DNA of 64,000 nt from Rhabditophanes sp. KR3021. Lineage: Eukaryota > Nematoda > Chromadorea > Rhabditida > Alloionematidae. The position numbers were made by a program, and so were the translations under genes. Under the pieces are notes generated by a model. That model was not told the DNA's origin, did no database searches, and saw only the letters and a program-made list of their open reading frames with translations. How positions within the stretch are numbered: the stretch's first letter is position 1; every line of letters begins with the position of its first letter. The stretch lies in the NCBI GenBank assembly GCA_963281155.1, contig CAUJLY010000003.1, positions 2,046,001 through 2,110,000 on the forward strand. The letters are read 5' to 3'. Shown in pieces: positions 48,501 to 59,218 of the stretch.

Positions 48501-51500
48501 CCTACAATTTAGTTTGTAATTCAAAACAACCCAAACCAAATGATATCATAATGCTATGTTATGAGCACACTTTGCGTCTTTTTAGATCAAAATATAAATA
48601 ACTTAATTAAGATAATAATTTTTTAATGCAAAATCCGGATTTATCCTTTTCTGAAGCTGATTCTATCCAAAACAACATTAACAATTTACAATTAAGTTTG
48701 ATTTTTGTACGGAAGGTTCTTCTATAACGAGTATAAATATAGTTGATCTTCACAAGTAAACAACCACATTTCTGTTTTAAATTCAAAACAACCCAAATGA
48801 TTACAATTTTACATTTAGTTATTAGGATTTTTACATTAAATTATTAGGATTTTCCTCAATACCAAGAATAGTTCAATTCTAATAAGAACTGTAAATCATA
48901 TTAATAATAAGCCAAAGGCTTTTTGAGTGAGATTTGAATTAAACAAATAACATTTGCAAGAATATACTAATTATGTCTTTATTTACTCATATACAAAGAA
49001 TGGATAAGATAACAATAATGATAAATGTTACGAAAAATTTAATTTATGAGTATATCTGAATACTCTAATCATTTTTTTATAATGATCTAATTTTTCTTTC
49101 ACCACAAATAAAGGACTTTTGGCTGGATGCATGTACTCCGAAGAATTAGAAAATCCTGGACGGGATGTGCCTCTTGGCTTGTTTACATCCATAGCAACAA
49201 CCTTTGTCATGTATGTAGTTGGAATTCTAGTTTCGGGGGCAACCATATTGAAAGATGCTTCAGGTGTGGAATATCCTCAATTCGATACAAATACGTCTAT
49301 GTGGATAGCACCAGATTGTGTAAACAATGGAACTTGTAAGTACGGTTTGATGAATTATTATCCGGTAGCTGAATTAGAATCTGCGTGGAGACCTTTATTA
49401 ATAGCTGGCTTGTTAGCAATGACAACGAGTTCACTTGGAACTAATATGGGTAAGTGTTATTACTATTAATCCTTTTATACAATTTACTTATTATTTTAAT
49501 CTTTTTAGATCAAGGTAAATTGGAAAATCAAAAGTTTAAACGTCACTAACAAATAAATAACACACTTTTAGGGCCGATCAACTTTCAGGCAATTTGCGAG
49601 GATTCTCTATTTCCGTTTTTGAAGTTCTTCGCCAAAAAACGTGGAGATGAGACCAAATCAACAAGAACCTACCTACTCATGTGCATTCTGACTTTTGGGC
49701 TTGTTTTGTGTGGATGTAAGTTTAATTGATTTATTTTTAATTAAAATATAAATAGACGCACCCACAAACATTCTAGTTTAATATAAGTATGTGCATGCAT
49801 AGTGTGAATAATGTAAGCGTCTATGTTTTAATGAGAAGGTTATAGTGAGAACGAATTCGTCAGAACATTGACTGATTCGAATTCATAAATAAGGAAATCA
49901 AACATTGAAAGGTGTATAAATTAAAAAGTATACAATAATAAAAAATGACGTGAATTAATTAAAAATAATATAACATTTTAAGCACTCAACAACATCACGG
50001 ACATTGTGACAAATTTGTTTATGGCATCATTTATTCTGGTCAATTATGCTTGTTTTGATGCTTCATTTGTCAATTCTCCTGGCTGGAGACCGACTTTTGT
50101 ATTTTACAATAAATGGTCGGCATTGTTTGGAGCGATTCTGTGTACAATTGTGATGGTATTGATTTCGGTTTGGCAAGCATGCTTTATAGTACTATTTTTC
50201 TTGCTTACATATGCTTACATGCACTACCTGGACCCCGACGTGAATTGGGGTGACAGCAACCAAGCACATCTTTATACTGATTCATTGAAAGCCCTTCAGA
50301 AATTGACAAATCATGAAATTCACGTCAAAAATTACAGACCTCAAATTTTATTATTATCCGGAAATCCAGCCAGCAGATTGCCTTTAATTGACTTTGTCAA
50401 TAGTATTACAAAAGGAGAATCTTTGCTAGTCACTGGGCATGTCATTCCTTATGAACAAAATGAACGCACCTTTGGAATAACAAAACTATTAGAAAACAAG
50501 ATGAATCACTTCTTACATATCAACAAAATTAAGGCTTTTTATATGCCCCTAGCAAACGTTGATTTCAGAAAAGGTGTCAAGAACTTTTTACAAATATCTG
50601 GTTTGGGAAAGTTGAAGCCAAATGTATTAATGGTTGGATTTAAGACGGAATGGAGTGAATTGGATGTTTCGCAAATTGCTGATATTAATAACTATGTTGG
50701 CATTTTAAGAGATGCCTTTTTGAACAATTTTGGAGTGGGAATAATCAGAAATGGAGCTGATTTCTTTGACTTCAGCAAGGAATTGGCCGATTTGGATATA
50801 TTCAAAGTTTGTGAGAAGAATAGAATTCACAGTCATAATCCGGATGGAAATAAACCAATAACTGTTCCACTTCAACCCCCTTCGAGACTAAAGAGTATAA
50901 TTGACAAAACAAGAAACAATTCAACGGCTCTTGATTTAGGAAGAAAAGTGTCAACAGCAGTTATGGCAAAAAATCAAGTTGTCGAGTTTCACAATGATGA
51001 AAAGTTGTTTGAAAAGGCACACATTGTTAAGACTAATTCGATGGTGGATTTATCTCCCGATCGCGCAGACAACCAATGGGAAAATGGAAAGAAAGAAGTG
51101 GTACCAGCTAAAAAGGCACATAATTTAACTTTGCCACAGCTAATTCGTTCAACATCACATCGTCGTGACTCCACTAAAAGCCATGGCGATCAAGCATTTA
51201 TGGACAATCAGATAATAAACAAATTAAACAAATACAGAATCAAACCTAAAAGCCCAATTATAGATGTTTGGTGGTTATTTGATGATGGTGGACTAACCCT
51301 TCTAATTCCACATCTTTTACGTCTGCCAAGATCATATTTAGAGGTAAGTAATTGCGTATGTAGTGAAAAATAAAGTGACGTGTATTATTATATTAAAATA
51401 ATACATACATTGCACGTTACCACAATATAGAAAGGTGATGTCACTAGGTGATATCATATTCTTAAAAATAGTTTATAATTAACTTGTTGAAAATAATGAT

Positions 51501-51976
51501 CTCTTTAGGGAGCAACGTTGCGGGTATTTACTCTGGCGTCATCGCAAGCATGTACGCAGGCTGATGAACAGCAAATAGCAAAGCTGCTGGCGAACTTTAG
51601 AATAGAGTGTAAAGATGTCAAGGTCATCGAAGACATTTCACAAAAACCACATAATAATACCCTAAGAGAGTTTGAACAGATGATTTCGAAATGGAAAGTA
51701 CTCGGAAATAGTGAGGAAGACGCAAACAAAGGTTTTATCACAACTGCCGTCTCTAACCAGCAAAAGAAAAGAACGTATCGTGAATTGAGGATGCGTGAAC
51801 TTCTGCTTCAACACTCTAGATTTTCAGATCTCGTCTGTGTAACTATGCCAGTCCCTAGACATGACATCAGTAGTTGTTTATACATGGCCTGGCTCGATGC
51901 ACTGACTGCGCCACCCCTGCCAAGTACCTTGCTGATAAGAGGAAATCAAACCTCAGTATTATCATTTTACGCATAG
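42517..51976 (+). CDS. nkcc-1: Na-K-2Cl type cation-chloride cotransporter (SLC12)
   Basis: Ten exons: 42517-42636, 43632-43934, 43984-44299, 44377-44454, 44507-44968, 46850-46951, 49114-49449, 49572-49715, 49983-51343, 51509-51976; about 1229 residues. The N-terminus has IFKVDP, like the FVDP of NKCC1's PP1/SPAK segment, and LEKLPNLEHYRNT before TM1. The membrane core has GILGGIGIVTFSTLVL, FRNGESYISVFAIFFPG and SPGWRPTFVFYNKW. The large C-terminal domain has PDVNWG, KAFYMPL, IDVWWLFDDGGLTLLIPHLL and the closing LYMAWLDAL, LLIRGNQTSVLSFYA. These follow human NKCC1 rather than KCC, supporting Na-K-2Cl transport for cell volume and chloride control. Exon 6 to 7 does not join with a GT donor; the in-frame solution is a GC donor at 46952. 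Introns 5 and 6 contain foreign-looking antisense coding. Confidence 0.9.
45100..46720 (-). pseudogene. Decayed antisense gene-like element in NKCC intron 5
   Basis: On the minus strand at least five coding pieces line up. An exon near 46707-46603 reads RLRKRQNVDPAPTITRS and ends at GTAAGT. The next piece (46570-46390) joins in frame: HLTQQLARLSTNKYRVIGRR, then RILNKYPPENEPFPILWQLL. Then 46331-46119 reads GSRNIIANSKKERNEKGEVS. Then 46119-45400, 239 codons, has PAGLSFNYETLKDILKNAEH and HLFLRGRIDMIPKLPLIWKM. After a shift comes 45538-45302 with a Cys/His cluster, CSAKGCKFKSKVRSLQHCKC. A last piece, 45348-45115, ends ARYIPLDPKEKGCGSIWKNK. At least three frame breaks separate them. Splice sites are of host type. 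I do not recognise the protein. A second copy of its C-terminus lies in the next intron. Confidence 0.5.
47240..47400 (-). pseudogene. Second decayed copy of the same element, C-terminal part
   Basis: The plus-strand text TTTTTCCTTTGGATCTAATG corresponds to TTTTTCTTTTGGGTCTAATG at about 45150-45170 in the intron-5 element. On the minus strand it reads ARNISLDPKEK, two in-frame stops, then SIPK, matching ARYIPLDPKEKGCGSIWKN. Similarity continues to about 47400 (ACACTCCTACATGAA against ACACACCAACATGAA). More degraded than the first copy. Confidence 0.5.
47551..47765. repeat. Degenerate repeat in NKCC intron 6
   Basis: Phrases such as CATAACTATTAAA, AAAAGTATA and CTATGATTCATAGAT recur two to four times in about 200 bp, giving loosely repeated 60-75 bp units. 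CTATGATTCATAG is itself a palindrome. Confidence 0.5.
48114..48797. repeat. Duplicated segments in NKCC intron 6
   Basis: TTTGATTTTTGTACGGA occurs at 48114-48130 and 48697-48713, and ATTCAAAACAACCCAAA at 48519-48535 and 48781-48797, in the same order, with weaker similarity around them (GTATAA, then AGTTGATCTT). This fits one diverged duplicate with an internal deletion. Confidence 0.55.
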
Positions 51977-52240
51977 TTTAGTTTATGGTTTGCTTCATTT
52001 TTAATTTTATGATTTAATTTATGTTTGTAATCTGCTGCAAGTAAAATGTGTATACTATAGTTATTTCTAATAAATCCTTTTAACTTCCACTAGTTTCAGT
52101 TGTTGGCAAATGATAAATTGAATGCAAACAAGGGGATAAATCGCTATATATAAAATATAATTTAACTTTCAACAAAAAATAAAAGTGAATACAAATAGCT
52201 ATAGAGATATTGCAATCATAAAGATAAGGTTCAATTGAGA
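51977..52240. other. 3' flank of the cotransporter gene
   Basis: Non-coding; an AATAAA-like AATAAATCC lies near 52069-52077. Confidence 0.5.
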
Positions 52241-52249
52241 AAAAATTTA

Positions 52250-52845
52250 GTTAATTTTTTGATTAATGAAACTACATTTTTGCTTCAATTTGATTTTATA
52301 AATTTATTTTTGAAAAAGTTTCAAAAACTAATTTTGTGGGATTTGATGGTTATAAGACCAAATTTCGCTTGCTGGCCAATTCCAATTTATCGGGTGAGAA
52401 AGTATCCTACTTGGACAATCCTAGTCCAGAACCACTCTGGTCACAAGTACAACTATTGAACCATGTCGGAAGCTGGGTAAACGTAAAGATATTTTATTAT
52501 TACTGTTTTGACCATTTAAATAAAATTTAGATTGTTTTTCTCTCTCCCATCGCCTTGCCGTTTTTCCTCTCTTTCCCCCGTATAAGCACAATTTAAACAC
52601 TTTTTACCCCTTCATAATTTGGTGTTCCTCTGGGAATCTTTGAAATATGCCATTACACCAGGACTACGATGTGGGTGATGAATATGCAGAGATTGAGTAT
52701 TTGTTGATTGCTGATGGGTTCATAAAACCTAATCATGGACTAACAAATTCTATGAGGGCAACTGCTTCATTCTCATGTTATGCCTTACTTCCGGTTGAAT
52801 TTAGTGCATTACAAAGAGACATGACTTCTTTCCAATCTTTTTAAA
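52250..52845 (+). pseudogene. Two coding-like fragments, family not recognised
   Basis: The first runs near 52310-52480 and reads FVGFDGYKTKFRLLANSNLS then PSPEPLWSQVQLLNHVGSW, closing at a GTAAAC donor. The second, 52647-52844, has an ATG and stop: PLHQDYDVGDEYAEIEYLLI, then ADGFIKPNHGLTNSMRATAS. They could be exons of one small gene or remains of one; I could not join them in frame with confidence. Amino-acid composition is protein-like in both. Confidence 0.35.
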
Positions 52846-53360
52846 TACTTAAATTTCAAATTAATAAGTTTATCTATCCTAAAGTGTTTTATTTTGATAA
52901 TAATTTTTACACATTTTAAACAACTTTACAAGCCGTAATATTCCTATTTGCCTAAATATATATTATTTATTAATATTTTCTAAATTATTTAATATAAACT
53001 TGTTTATTACTAATGTTGCCAATGTTTTAGACATTAAGTCGGGTTTCAAACTTATATTATCTAATTATCAACTCAACAACTATTTAATCAATTTTTCCTG
53101 TATTTTCAACTAATCAATTTAATCAATCTTATCATCTAATTAATATATTTACATATTCCATTATTTATTGTATATATTTCGTTTATTTTGACTTTAAAAA
53201 TAAAGTTTATTTGCATTAAAAAGTAGAGGTTAATCAAACCTTAAAGCAATGGTAAAATGAAACTTTCCCTCAACTCAGCTAAATATTTTAACCTGTTTTT
53301 ATCAACTTAATCAACGTTATGCCGTGTTATCAAAACAATAACATTTTTATCAATTTTCAT
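52846..53360. other. Non-coding AT-rich interval
   Basis: Very AT-rich sequence with many TTAATCAA/CTAATTAA phrases; no gene seen. Confidence 0.55.
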
Positions 53361-54275
53361 TTCAGAAAAAAATGTCAAAGCGAGCATTCTTGCAAACCAT
53401 CGTATTGGTCCAGTAAAAAGTTGGGGAGAAATTTTTAATGAAATTCTGGATACGAAAGGAGATGGTATGCTTTATACTCTCCAAGAAGAAGGAAAATGAT
53501 AAATCTAAATGTTCAAAAAACAAGATAATTGATGAATCTAAAAGTGAATTGAAATCGAGCGAGCCAACTGAGACTTGTTGATTAGAAAGTTCAAAGGTAA
53601 TTTAATACATTTAAGTTAATTATTATTTTAATTTAGGTCATGGCAACTGCAAAAATGATAAGATGGTAAAGAATTCAAGTTCTTGTCTATTTTGGAGGAA
53701 GATAAAAAGAAGAGTTGGCTGATTTAATTGATCTCTCCAAATGGTCTTCTTACGTATTTGAAAGAAAATATTCTGCAACGGGCATCACACTCTTCAAGTG
53801 TACCCGTGTTCTTTTTCAAAGTAATGAATGTGAGAAAGAATTCACTTTGATCGAACCGAAGTTAAGACCAGAAAGTCTCAAAAATATGAAAAAAGCTGAG
53901 GTGGATACAATTGGAGGACAACTGTACAAGAATGAAAAGAGTGTTGTCGGTGCTGATGAGAAATGGTTGTTGGATAGATATGTCAGTTTGAAGAATTATA
54001 GTAAAGCAAATGATGCAAAGAATAGAAAGTTAATACCCAGTCTCAATGCTTCAGCTAATTCTAAGCCAAAAAAGAATGGAAGATAAACAAAAAAGGTTAA
54101 ACAAAAAAAGTTAAACAATATGAAATTGCACAGGCTCGTCTAAACATGCGAAGGAAGCTGAAGAGTTGTTGAAAAAGGGTGGTGTGTTAAATAAAGAATA
54201 GCAAGAACATCTAAATCGTCTTCTGAAGAAAAGAGAGTCATATAAGAAATCTAAAGAAAAGAGCAAGTCTAAATA
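53361..54275 (+). pseudogene. Decayed Lys-rich coding stretch, family not recognised
   Basis: After a TTTCAG acceptor at 53366 a frame reads VKASILANHRIGPVKSWGEI and stops; other short Lys/Ser-rich pieces follow (NDKSKCSKNKIIDESKSE). The longest piece, 53715-54086, has 123 codons (DLIDLSKWSSYVFERKYSAT, then KNEKSVVGADEKWLLDRYVS) and ends at TAA. A further 40 codons near 54150-54275 (EAEELLKKGGVLNKE, TAG, QEHLNRLLKKRESYKKSKEK) are broken by one stop. Several lesions and no clear start argue for a pseudogene. Confidence 0.4.
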
Positions 54276-54640
54276 ATTATTTAATATAAATGTGAAGTTT
54301 TTTGCCTTGTGCCCAAAAGTCCCTTTTTTAAATTTAATTAGTGTAGTTCCGAAGGCAAGCACTGGTTGTATCCATCCATAAAAAATATATACAATAGTTC
54401 GATTCTGACGGCCGGGGCAACATTCGAAATAATATATAAACAATTTGACATACTAATTTAGTAATTTACGGAGTTTCTGATTTATATAGTAGTAAATTAA
54501 AGAGATCTACAGCGCCTTTAGAAGATGCTTTATATACCAAAGTTTTATTCAATCATTCGATCGTTTTATAATTATGGACAATATGCAAATATAAAACACA
54601 TAAATAAAAAGCTAGGTTGAATCATTTATTTCGAAAATCT

Positions 54641-54750
54641 TTTATTAATTGCCTTTAAATAACGTTCATTAATTGCTTTGAAATAGCATTCGTTTATTGT
54701 TTAAAAAAACTTTCACTAATTGCTTTAAAATACCATTCATTAGTTATTTC
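54641..54750. repeat. Degenerate 24-bp repeat over the SDHC stop codon
   Basis: Four to five units of the type TTCATTAATTGCTTTAAAATA follow one another; the last runs into the SDHC stop codon (54740-54742), so the repeat forms the start of its 3' UTR. Confidence 0.6.
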
Positions 54751-55373
54751 TGACTGGTCTTCTTGAAGATTTGTAGACAACATATGTGGCAAGTAGTGCA
54801 GTCATGACTAAGGCAGAGTATCCTGTTTTGTAGACAGTAGCCATTTCAACGCCATATGCAAATTCATATCCCTAAACATTATACGAATTATTATAAATGA
54901 GGTCAATAATTTGACTTACGAGAAAACGAACTCCATTGAAAATGTGGAAGATGATAGGAAAGGCAATAATGAATTTGAAAGCGGCAAGGATTGGAGCTGG
55001 AAGATTGAGATTCTTAATGAGATCAACGAAGTTGGTGAAATTAATTGGCAACAAGGCAAAACCAGTTCCTCCAACAACCAAAACACCACCCATAACAGCA
55101 GCAGAAATACGAGAAAAGCCAGACAACCCCATTGTCAATTGAACTTTGTAAATTCCCAAATTAGGAGAGACTGGACGTCTCAAGGTCTTTTGAGTTTGAA
55201 GATACTGCCACCCATACTTCTGAATGGGCGTTTTGCTGTCCATTGACAAGACACGGGAACTAAAAGATTTAAACTTTCCCCGATCACTTTACTTACCTTG
55301 TTTTCATTGTTCTAACAGCTGCATGATGAATACTCCTTGTAACAGAACAGAGACGGGAAGCCCAAGGTAACAT
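54740..55373 (-). CDS. mev-1: Succinate dehydrogenase cytochrome b560 subunit (SDHC)
   Basis: Three exons (55297-55373, 54920-55259, 54740-54871) give 182 residues, the size of C. elegans MEV-1. The Arg-rich, acid-free N-terminus (MLPWASRLCSVTRSIHHAAV) suits a mitochondrial presequence. The SDHC signature follows: RPVSPNLGIYKVQL, then a Ser/Arg pair in LSGFSRISAA (ubiquinone-site region) and the heme-ligand His in IIFHIFNGVRF. Three membrane helices are visible. The protein anchors complex II in the inner membrane and carries electrons to ubiquinone; mev-1 mutants in C. elegans are superoxide-stressed. In SDHC proteins a His usually precedes the conserved Arg (S-x-x-H-R); here it is Ser. Confidence 0.93.
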
Positions 55374-56083
55374 TTTTACTCGTAAGATACTACAAATTAA
55401 ATTTTAAGTGACTGATTTCCAATCATATTTTTCCAATCAAGAGAACATAAATTAATGTAAATTTTATTGCATGCGAACCAGTTTAGTTATTAATTTGGAA
55501 TAAGAGACATGCTTTCGTATTTTGCTATTTTTAAATTATGAACTATTACTTAGTCATTTTATTGTTACAATGAATTTAAAGCAGTAATACTACAAAGGGC
55601 TCAACGATGCAAGTAATTGTGCAAAATAATCATTTGTCAGCCATAATAAACGAAAAACAATCCACGTCATTTTGCAATTATTATAAGAAATTATAAAAGT
55701 ATATTTTCATGCTCATAATGTCTATTTCGATTAACAAACTTATTTTGCAAAAATCTGGAGCAACATATTTTTGGATTATAGCTCTAAAATATGCTGCATT
55801 TAAAGTTCTACACGATATAAATAACTTTATTTAATTGAGTCACGCAATTTCTTTCTAAAAATAAGTATCTTTACCCTAGGAGTACGGGTAGATAATGTGA
55901 TTTTGAAAAAGGGAATGTACTTATTCGATACCTAGTCAAAAACTGTCTGTTAATGTTAAAACATAATTTAGAAATATTCATTAAAACAACATGTTGAAAA
56001 ACACTAAAAAGTCCTCTAATTCTGAATAAATAGTGTGAATGTAAATTTTATTACATGAATCAAACATAGGCGTACGAGAAAAC
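55374..56083. other. Non-coding interval
   Basis: Between the SDHC start and the collagen stop. AT-rich; no open frame of note. Minus-strand AATAAA for the collagen lies near 56045-56052 (plus-strand TTTTATTACA) only approximately. Confidence 0.5.
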
Positions 56084-57210
56084 TTAAAGAGCTTTTTTCT
56101 TGAGCCTAGGTGGACATGGGCAGTAGCCAATGTCTGAAGCCCGTTCACCGGCAACACCGTTGCTTCCCGGATATCCTAGAAAAATGTTAATTAGTAAATA
56201 AGTAAATTCCCTACCTCTTGCTCCATCTGATCCTGGTAAACCTGCACCACCTGGAGATCCTTGTGCACCCGCAGCTCCAGGATTTCCATCGGGTCCTTGA
56301 GGTCCCTTGTATCCCTTTGGTCCAACCGGTCCGGCCTTTCCGCTTGGTCCGCGTTCTCCTTGACCTCCCTATAATTAGGCATTCGTATTAGTCCACATTT
56401 TGAACTATATAAATAGTAACAAAAGAGAAGTATATAAAAAACAACAAACAGAAGCACTTTTTGATAGAAATGCAAATCCGTCTATTTTGGTCATTCATTT
56501 AAATTTGGTTCTTACCTGTGATCCGTCAGCTCTAAAAAGATTAAATTAAAGAAGTGTGAAATATTAAACATACCCAGGGTTTCCAACACCACCTATCTTT
56601 CCAGGAACTCCAGCTTCGCCTTGTGGTCCAGGGGCTCCAGGAGATCCTGGGAAACCACTTTCTCCAGATTTTCCAGGAAGCCCGTTAGGTCCTGGTGGTC
56701 CATCGGGTCCACGATCCCCCTGTAAACCAGGATAACCTGGAGGCCCTGGTGGGCAAATTCTGCAATTAGCATCCAAATCAACGTGGACGGGTGGGAATCT
56801 TCCATCAATTCCTGGTTTCCCTGGAAGTCCTTCCTTCCCATCTTTGCCATCTTCGCCGTTCTCTCCCGGAGGCCCGGCAGGTCCTGGTGGACATGTATTC
56901 TTCTCATTACAGCGGCACTCTCCTGGTCTGGAGGTTTGTCTCTTTTCTCTCATGTAAGGAGCGAAAACATTTCCACTACTTCCAAAAGCTTTCAACTTAA
57001 GTCTAGTCCAAACTTCCGATTGGAGCTCGCGGAATTGACGCATGTCCTAATATATAATTATGAATTCCCTAGTTTGATATTTACCTTTCCAACATCTTCA
57101 TTGACGTTAGCAATTTTAGTCCATAGACCAGGCAACAAATAGCAAACAGACAGTAAAGCAATACCACTGAGGGCAATTGCTGAGTAGGCAGCAATACGTG
57201 CAGAAGACAT
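56084..57210 (-). CDS. Nematode cuticle collagen
   Basis: Five exons (57085-57210, 56574-57046, 56516-56531, 56215-56368, 56084-56175) give about 286 residues; exon 3 is only 16 bp. The N-terminal hydrophobic segment ([20 protein letters not shown]) and the following heptads ([26 protein letters not shown]) are the nematode cuticle collagen domain. A basic REKR site at about residue 77 suits subtilisin-type processing. Gly-X-Y blocks are interrupted by Cys pairs ([19 protein letters not shown]) and the protein ends with [12 protein letters not shown]. Such proteins trimerise, are secreted by the hypodermis and are cross-linked in the cuticle. The ATG directly follows a TTTTGATTAG acceptor, suggesting trans-splicing. 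Confidence 0.95.
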
Positions 57211-57905
57211 CTAATCAAAATATCTATTCCGAATCCGTCCATTTATAACCAGGTTCCACTGATGTCAACAAAAAGGCTTAAGGCAATATTACTTGTCGCA
57301 AAAAACCAATTATGGAATTAAGATGGTTGTTTTTAGATGGAATGAAGGGTTTGATTCTGGTTATGAGTGTAAGTAGTTAAATGTTAAGGATTAAGTGATG
57401 GTCACTTTAATACTTCTTAATAATATGACTTGAGTGTACATTTGAAAATAATCAAAGTGATAATAAGATTGTTTGAAAAAATACTCGTTGTTTGCCCTTT
57501 AAAAGTTGTATAAGATAGACTAAATTATCCAGGCATAATTATTTAACTGATAATTAAAACATCAGATTATCAACAAACAGCATAAAGGGAATATCCTAGA
57601 AACTACAAATTGTACATATTAGCATAAGTCTTATTATTTAAATGAATAAAGGTAGCATATCATAACAATTTTTGGCGTATTTAGTGAGGTTTAAAACTTT
57701 AGAAGAATCGAGCTTTTTTAAAATTATGGCAATATTTATTCATTGAGCTAAAACCAATTGTGCACTTTATGAAATAATATATTGTGCAATTGGGTAAAGT
57801 TCTGCATGATGTGCTGTTTCCAGAACTAACTCTAGGATAATTCAAGTAGAAATACTTACGTTAACGCATGTGGCTAATGTTATAGCACAATTCTAAATGA
57901 CTTTT
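57211..57905. other. Non-coding interval
   Basis: Upstream region of the collagen; no coding frame or clear promoter element identified. Confidence 0.5.
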
Positions 57906-58128
57906 TCAGATGAAAATACGACCACAAAATATGTTGCCAAAGGAATGATTAACCGAAGATGAATTAAAAGATTGTTTGCGTTCACAGCAATTGCAAATAT
58001 TCTTTTCCAAAATATTGAGTAGAATATTTATTAATGCTCCCATTATCTTTGGACAATAGCATTTTGGGAGGTGTGAATCATAGTGTAATTCATAAACTCT
58101 AAGTAATAAGAAGTAGGTAAGTTTTTTC
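57906..58128 (-). CDS. Doubtful small Cys-containing ORF
   Basis: From an ATG at 58128, about 74 codons: a short hydrophobic start (MKKLTYFLLLRVYEL) then CYCPKIMGALINILL and NICNCCERKQSF. The start could pass as a weak signal peptide and there are six Cys. No intron, no family and a biased composition, so a chance frame is quite possible. Confidence 0.2.
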
Positions 58129-58229
58129 ATTCTTAGACAATTTAAGAAAAGATTGAATTCTCCTTCCTCTACTTTTTTTATCACTTGAATTTTGTCGGTA
58201 ATTGTTTTATGGTTCACTATCAGAATAAC

Positions 58230-58320
58230 TTTTATCGTCACAATTTTGTGTCATATACATTTTTATCGTCACAATTTTATGCCATATATATTTTTATCGT
58301 CACAATTTTTTTACATATTC
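58230..58320. repeat. Three 31-bp tandem units upstream of the second Tra2-like gene
   Basis: TTTTATCGTC starts at 58230, 58261 and 58292, exactly 31 bp apart; each unit reads TTTTATCGTCACAATTTT followed by a CATATA-type spacer. The array lies 190-280 bp before the ATG at 58510. Confidence 0.85.
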
Positions 58321-58509
58321 TTTACATTTACATGTTAATGTTGCTCCAACTTCTTCAATATCTCCTAGCACGGTTGTCTAAACCGTTTCACCAATCTTGG
58401 TGCGACTAATGGTGGTGTAATCATTTTGGCGAGTCATTCCAATTTTGTAGTTCAACCTTTTGACATCATCGTTTTAGGCAAATTTTAAACATTAAAAACA
58501 ATTGCCAGT

Positions 58510-59218
58510 ATGGGTAGATCCAGACATTCAAGTGACTCCGATGATAATAGACGCAAGGCTCGTCGTGTATCCAAATCACCATCACCAGTAGGGAGGTAAG
58601 TGCAATACGATTTTAGTTTAATTTTGAATGTCATCATTTTAGAAGAAAGAGTCGCAGCAGATCCGCTGAAAAAGATCAAGATCCCGCTCCCCAAAACGCT
58701 TTCAATCTGGCGGATTCAAGAGCTCCGGGGGGAGAGAACGCGAGGAAGAACCATCCCGTTGTGTTGGTGTTTTTGGGCTGTCTGGAGACACTCGCGAAGC
58801 AGAACTCGAAAAGGTATTTGGGAAACACGGAGATATCGAGCGGGTAACTGTGCTCAAGGATCACGCTACAGGCGAATCCCGCAAATTTGGATTTGTTACA
58901 TTCGTTTCCCTTGATTCTGCCATCAAAGCTAGGGATGAAATCCATGGAATGTCAATTGACGGGCGTAACGTAAGAGTCGACTACTCAATCATGAAGGGAA
59001 GAGATAACTTCCGTGACAGATCGCCACCAAGGCAATCATTTAGAAGACGTTCACCATCTCCAGTTTCAAGAGGGAGAAGAGACGATTCTCGTGAAGATCG
59101 TTACGAAAGAAGAGGAGGAGATAGAGATGATCGCAGACGTCACGATGATGATCGTCGTTCCTCTAGAAGAAGTCCTTCTCCAAGAGGCTACCGTCGTTCT
59201 CCAGATTATGGGCGCTAA
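58510..59218 (+). CDS. rsp-8: Tra2-like SR splicing factor, second copy
   Basis: Exon 1 is 58510-58595; exon 2 ends at 59218. With an acceptor at 58674 (AAAAAG) the product is about 209 residues: an N-terminal RS region (MGRSRHSSDSDD, SRSRSPKR), one RRM (about 57-133; RNP2 VGVFGLS, RNP1 KFGFVTF), RNVRVDYSIMKG, and a C-terminal Arg/Ser/Asp region (RRSPSPRGYRRSPDYGR). The order RS1-RRM-RS2 with VDYSI is that of Tra2 (RSP-8 in C. elegans), an exonic-enhancer-binding activator of splicing. The better-looking acceptor at 58642 (TTTTAG) gives another RS-like start (RKSRSRSAEK) but then a wrong frame and an early stop. Homopolymer error, alternative splicing or a weak true acceptor are all possible. 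Confidence 0.85.

Noticed and set aside
54911..55246. 111-codon plus-strand frame
   Set aside because: It is the opposite strand of the SDHC exon 2, which is clearly coding.
57906..58241. 111-codon minus-strand frame taken from its farthest upstream start
   Set aside because: The upstream part is Ile/Val/Lys-rich chance sequence over the 31-bp repeat edge; only the part from 58128 was kept, with low confidence.
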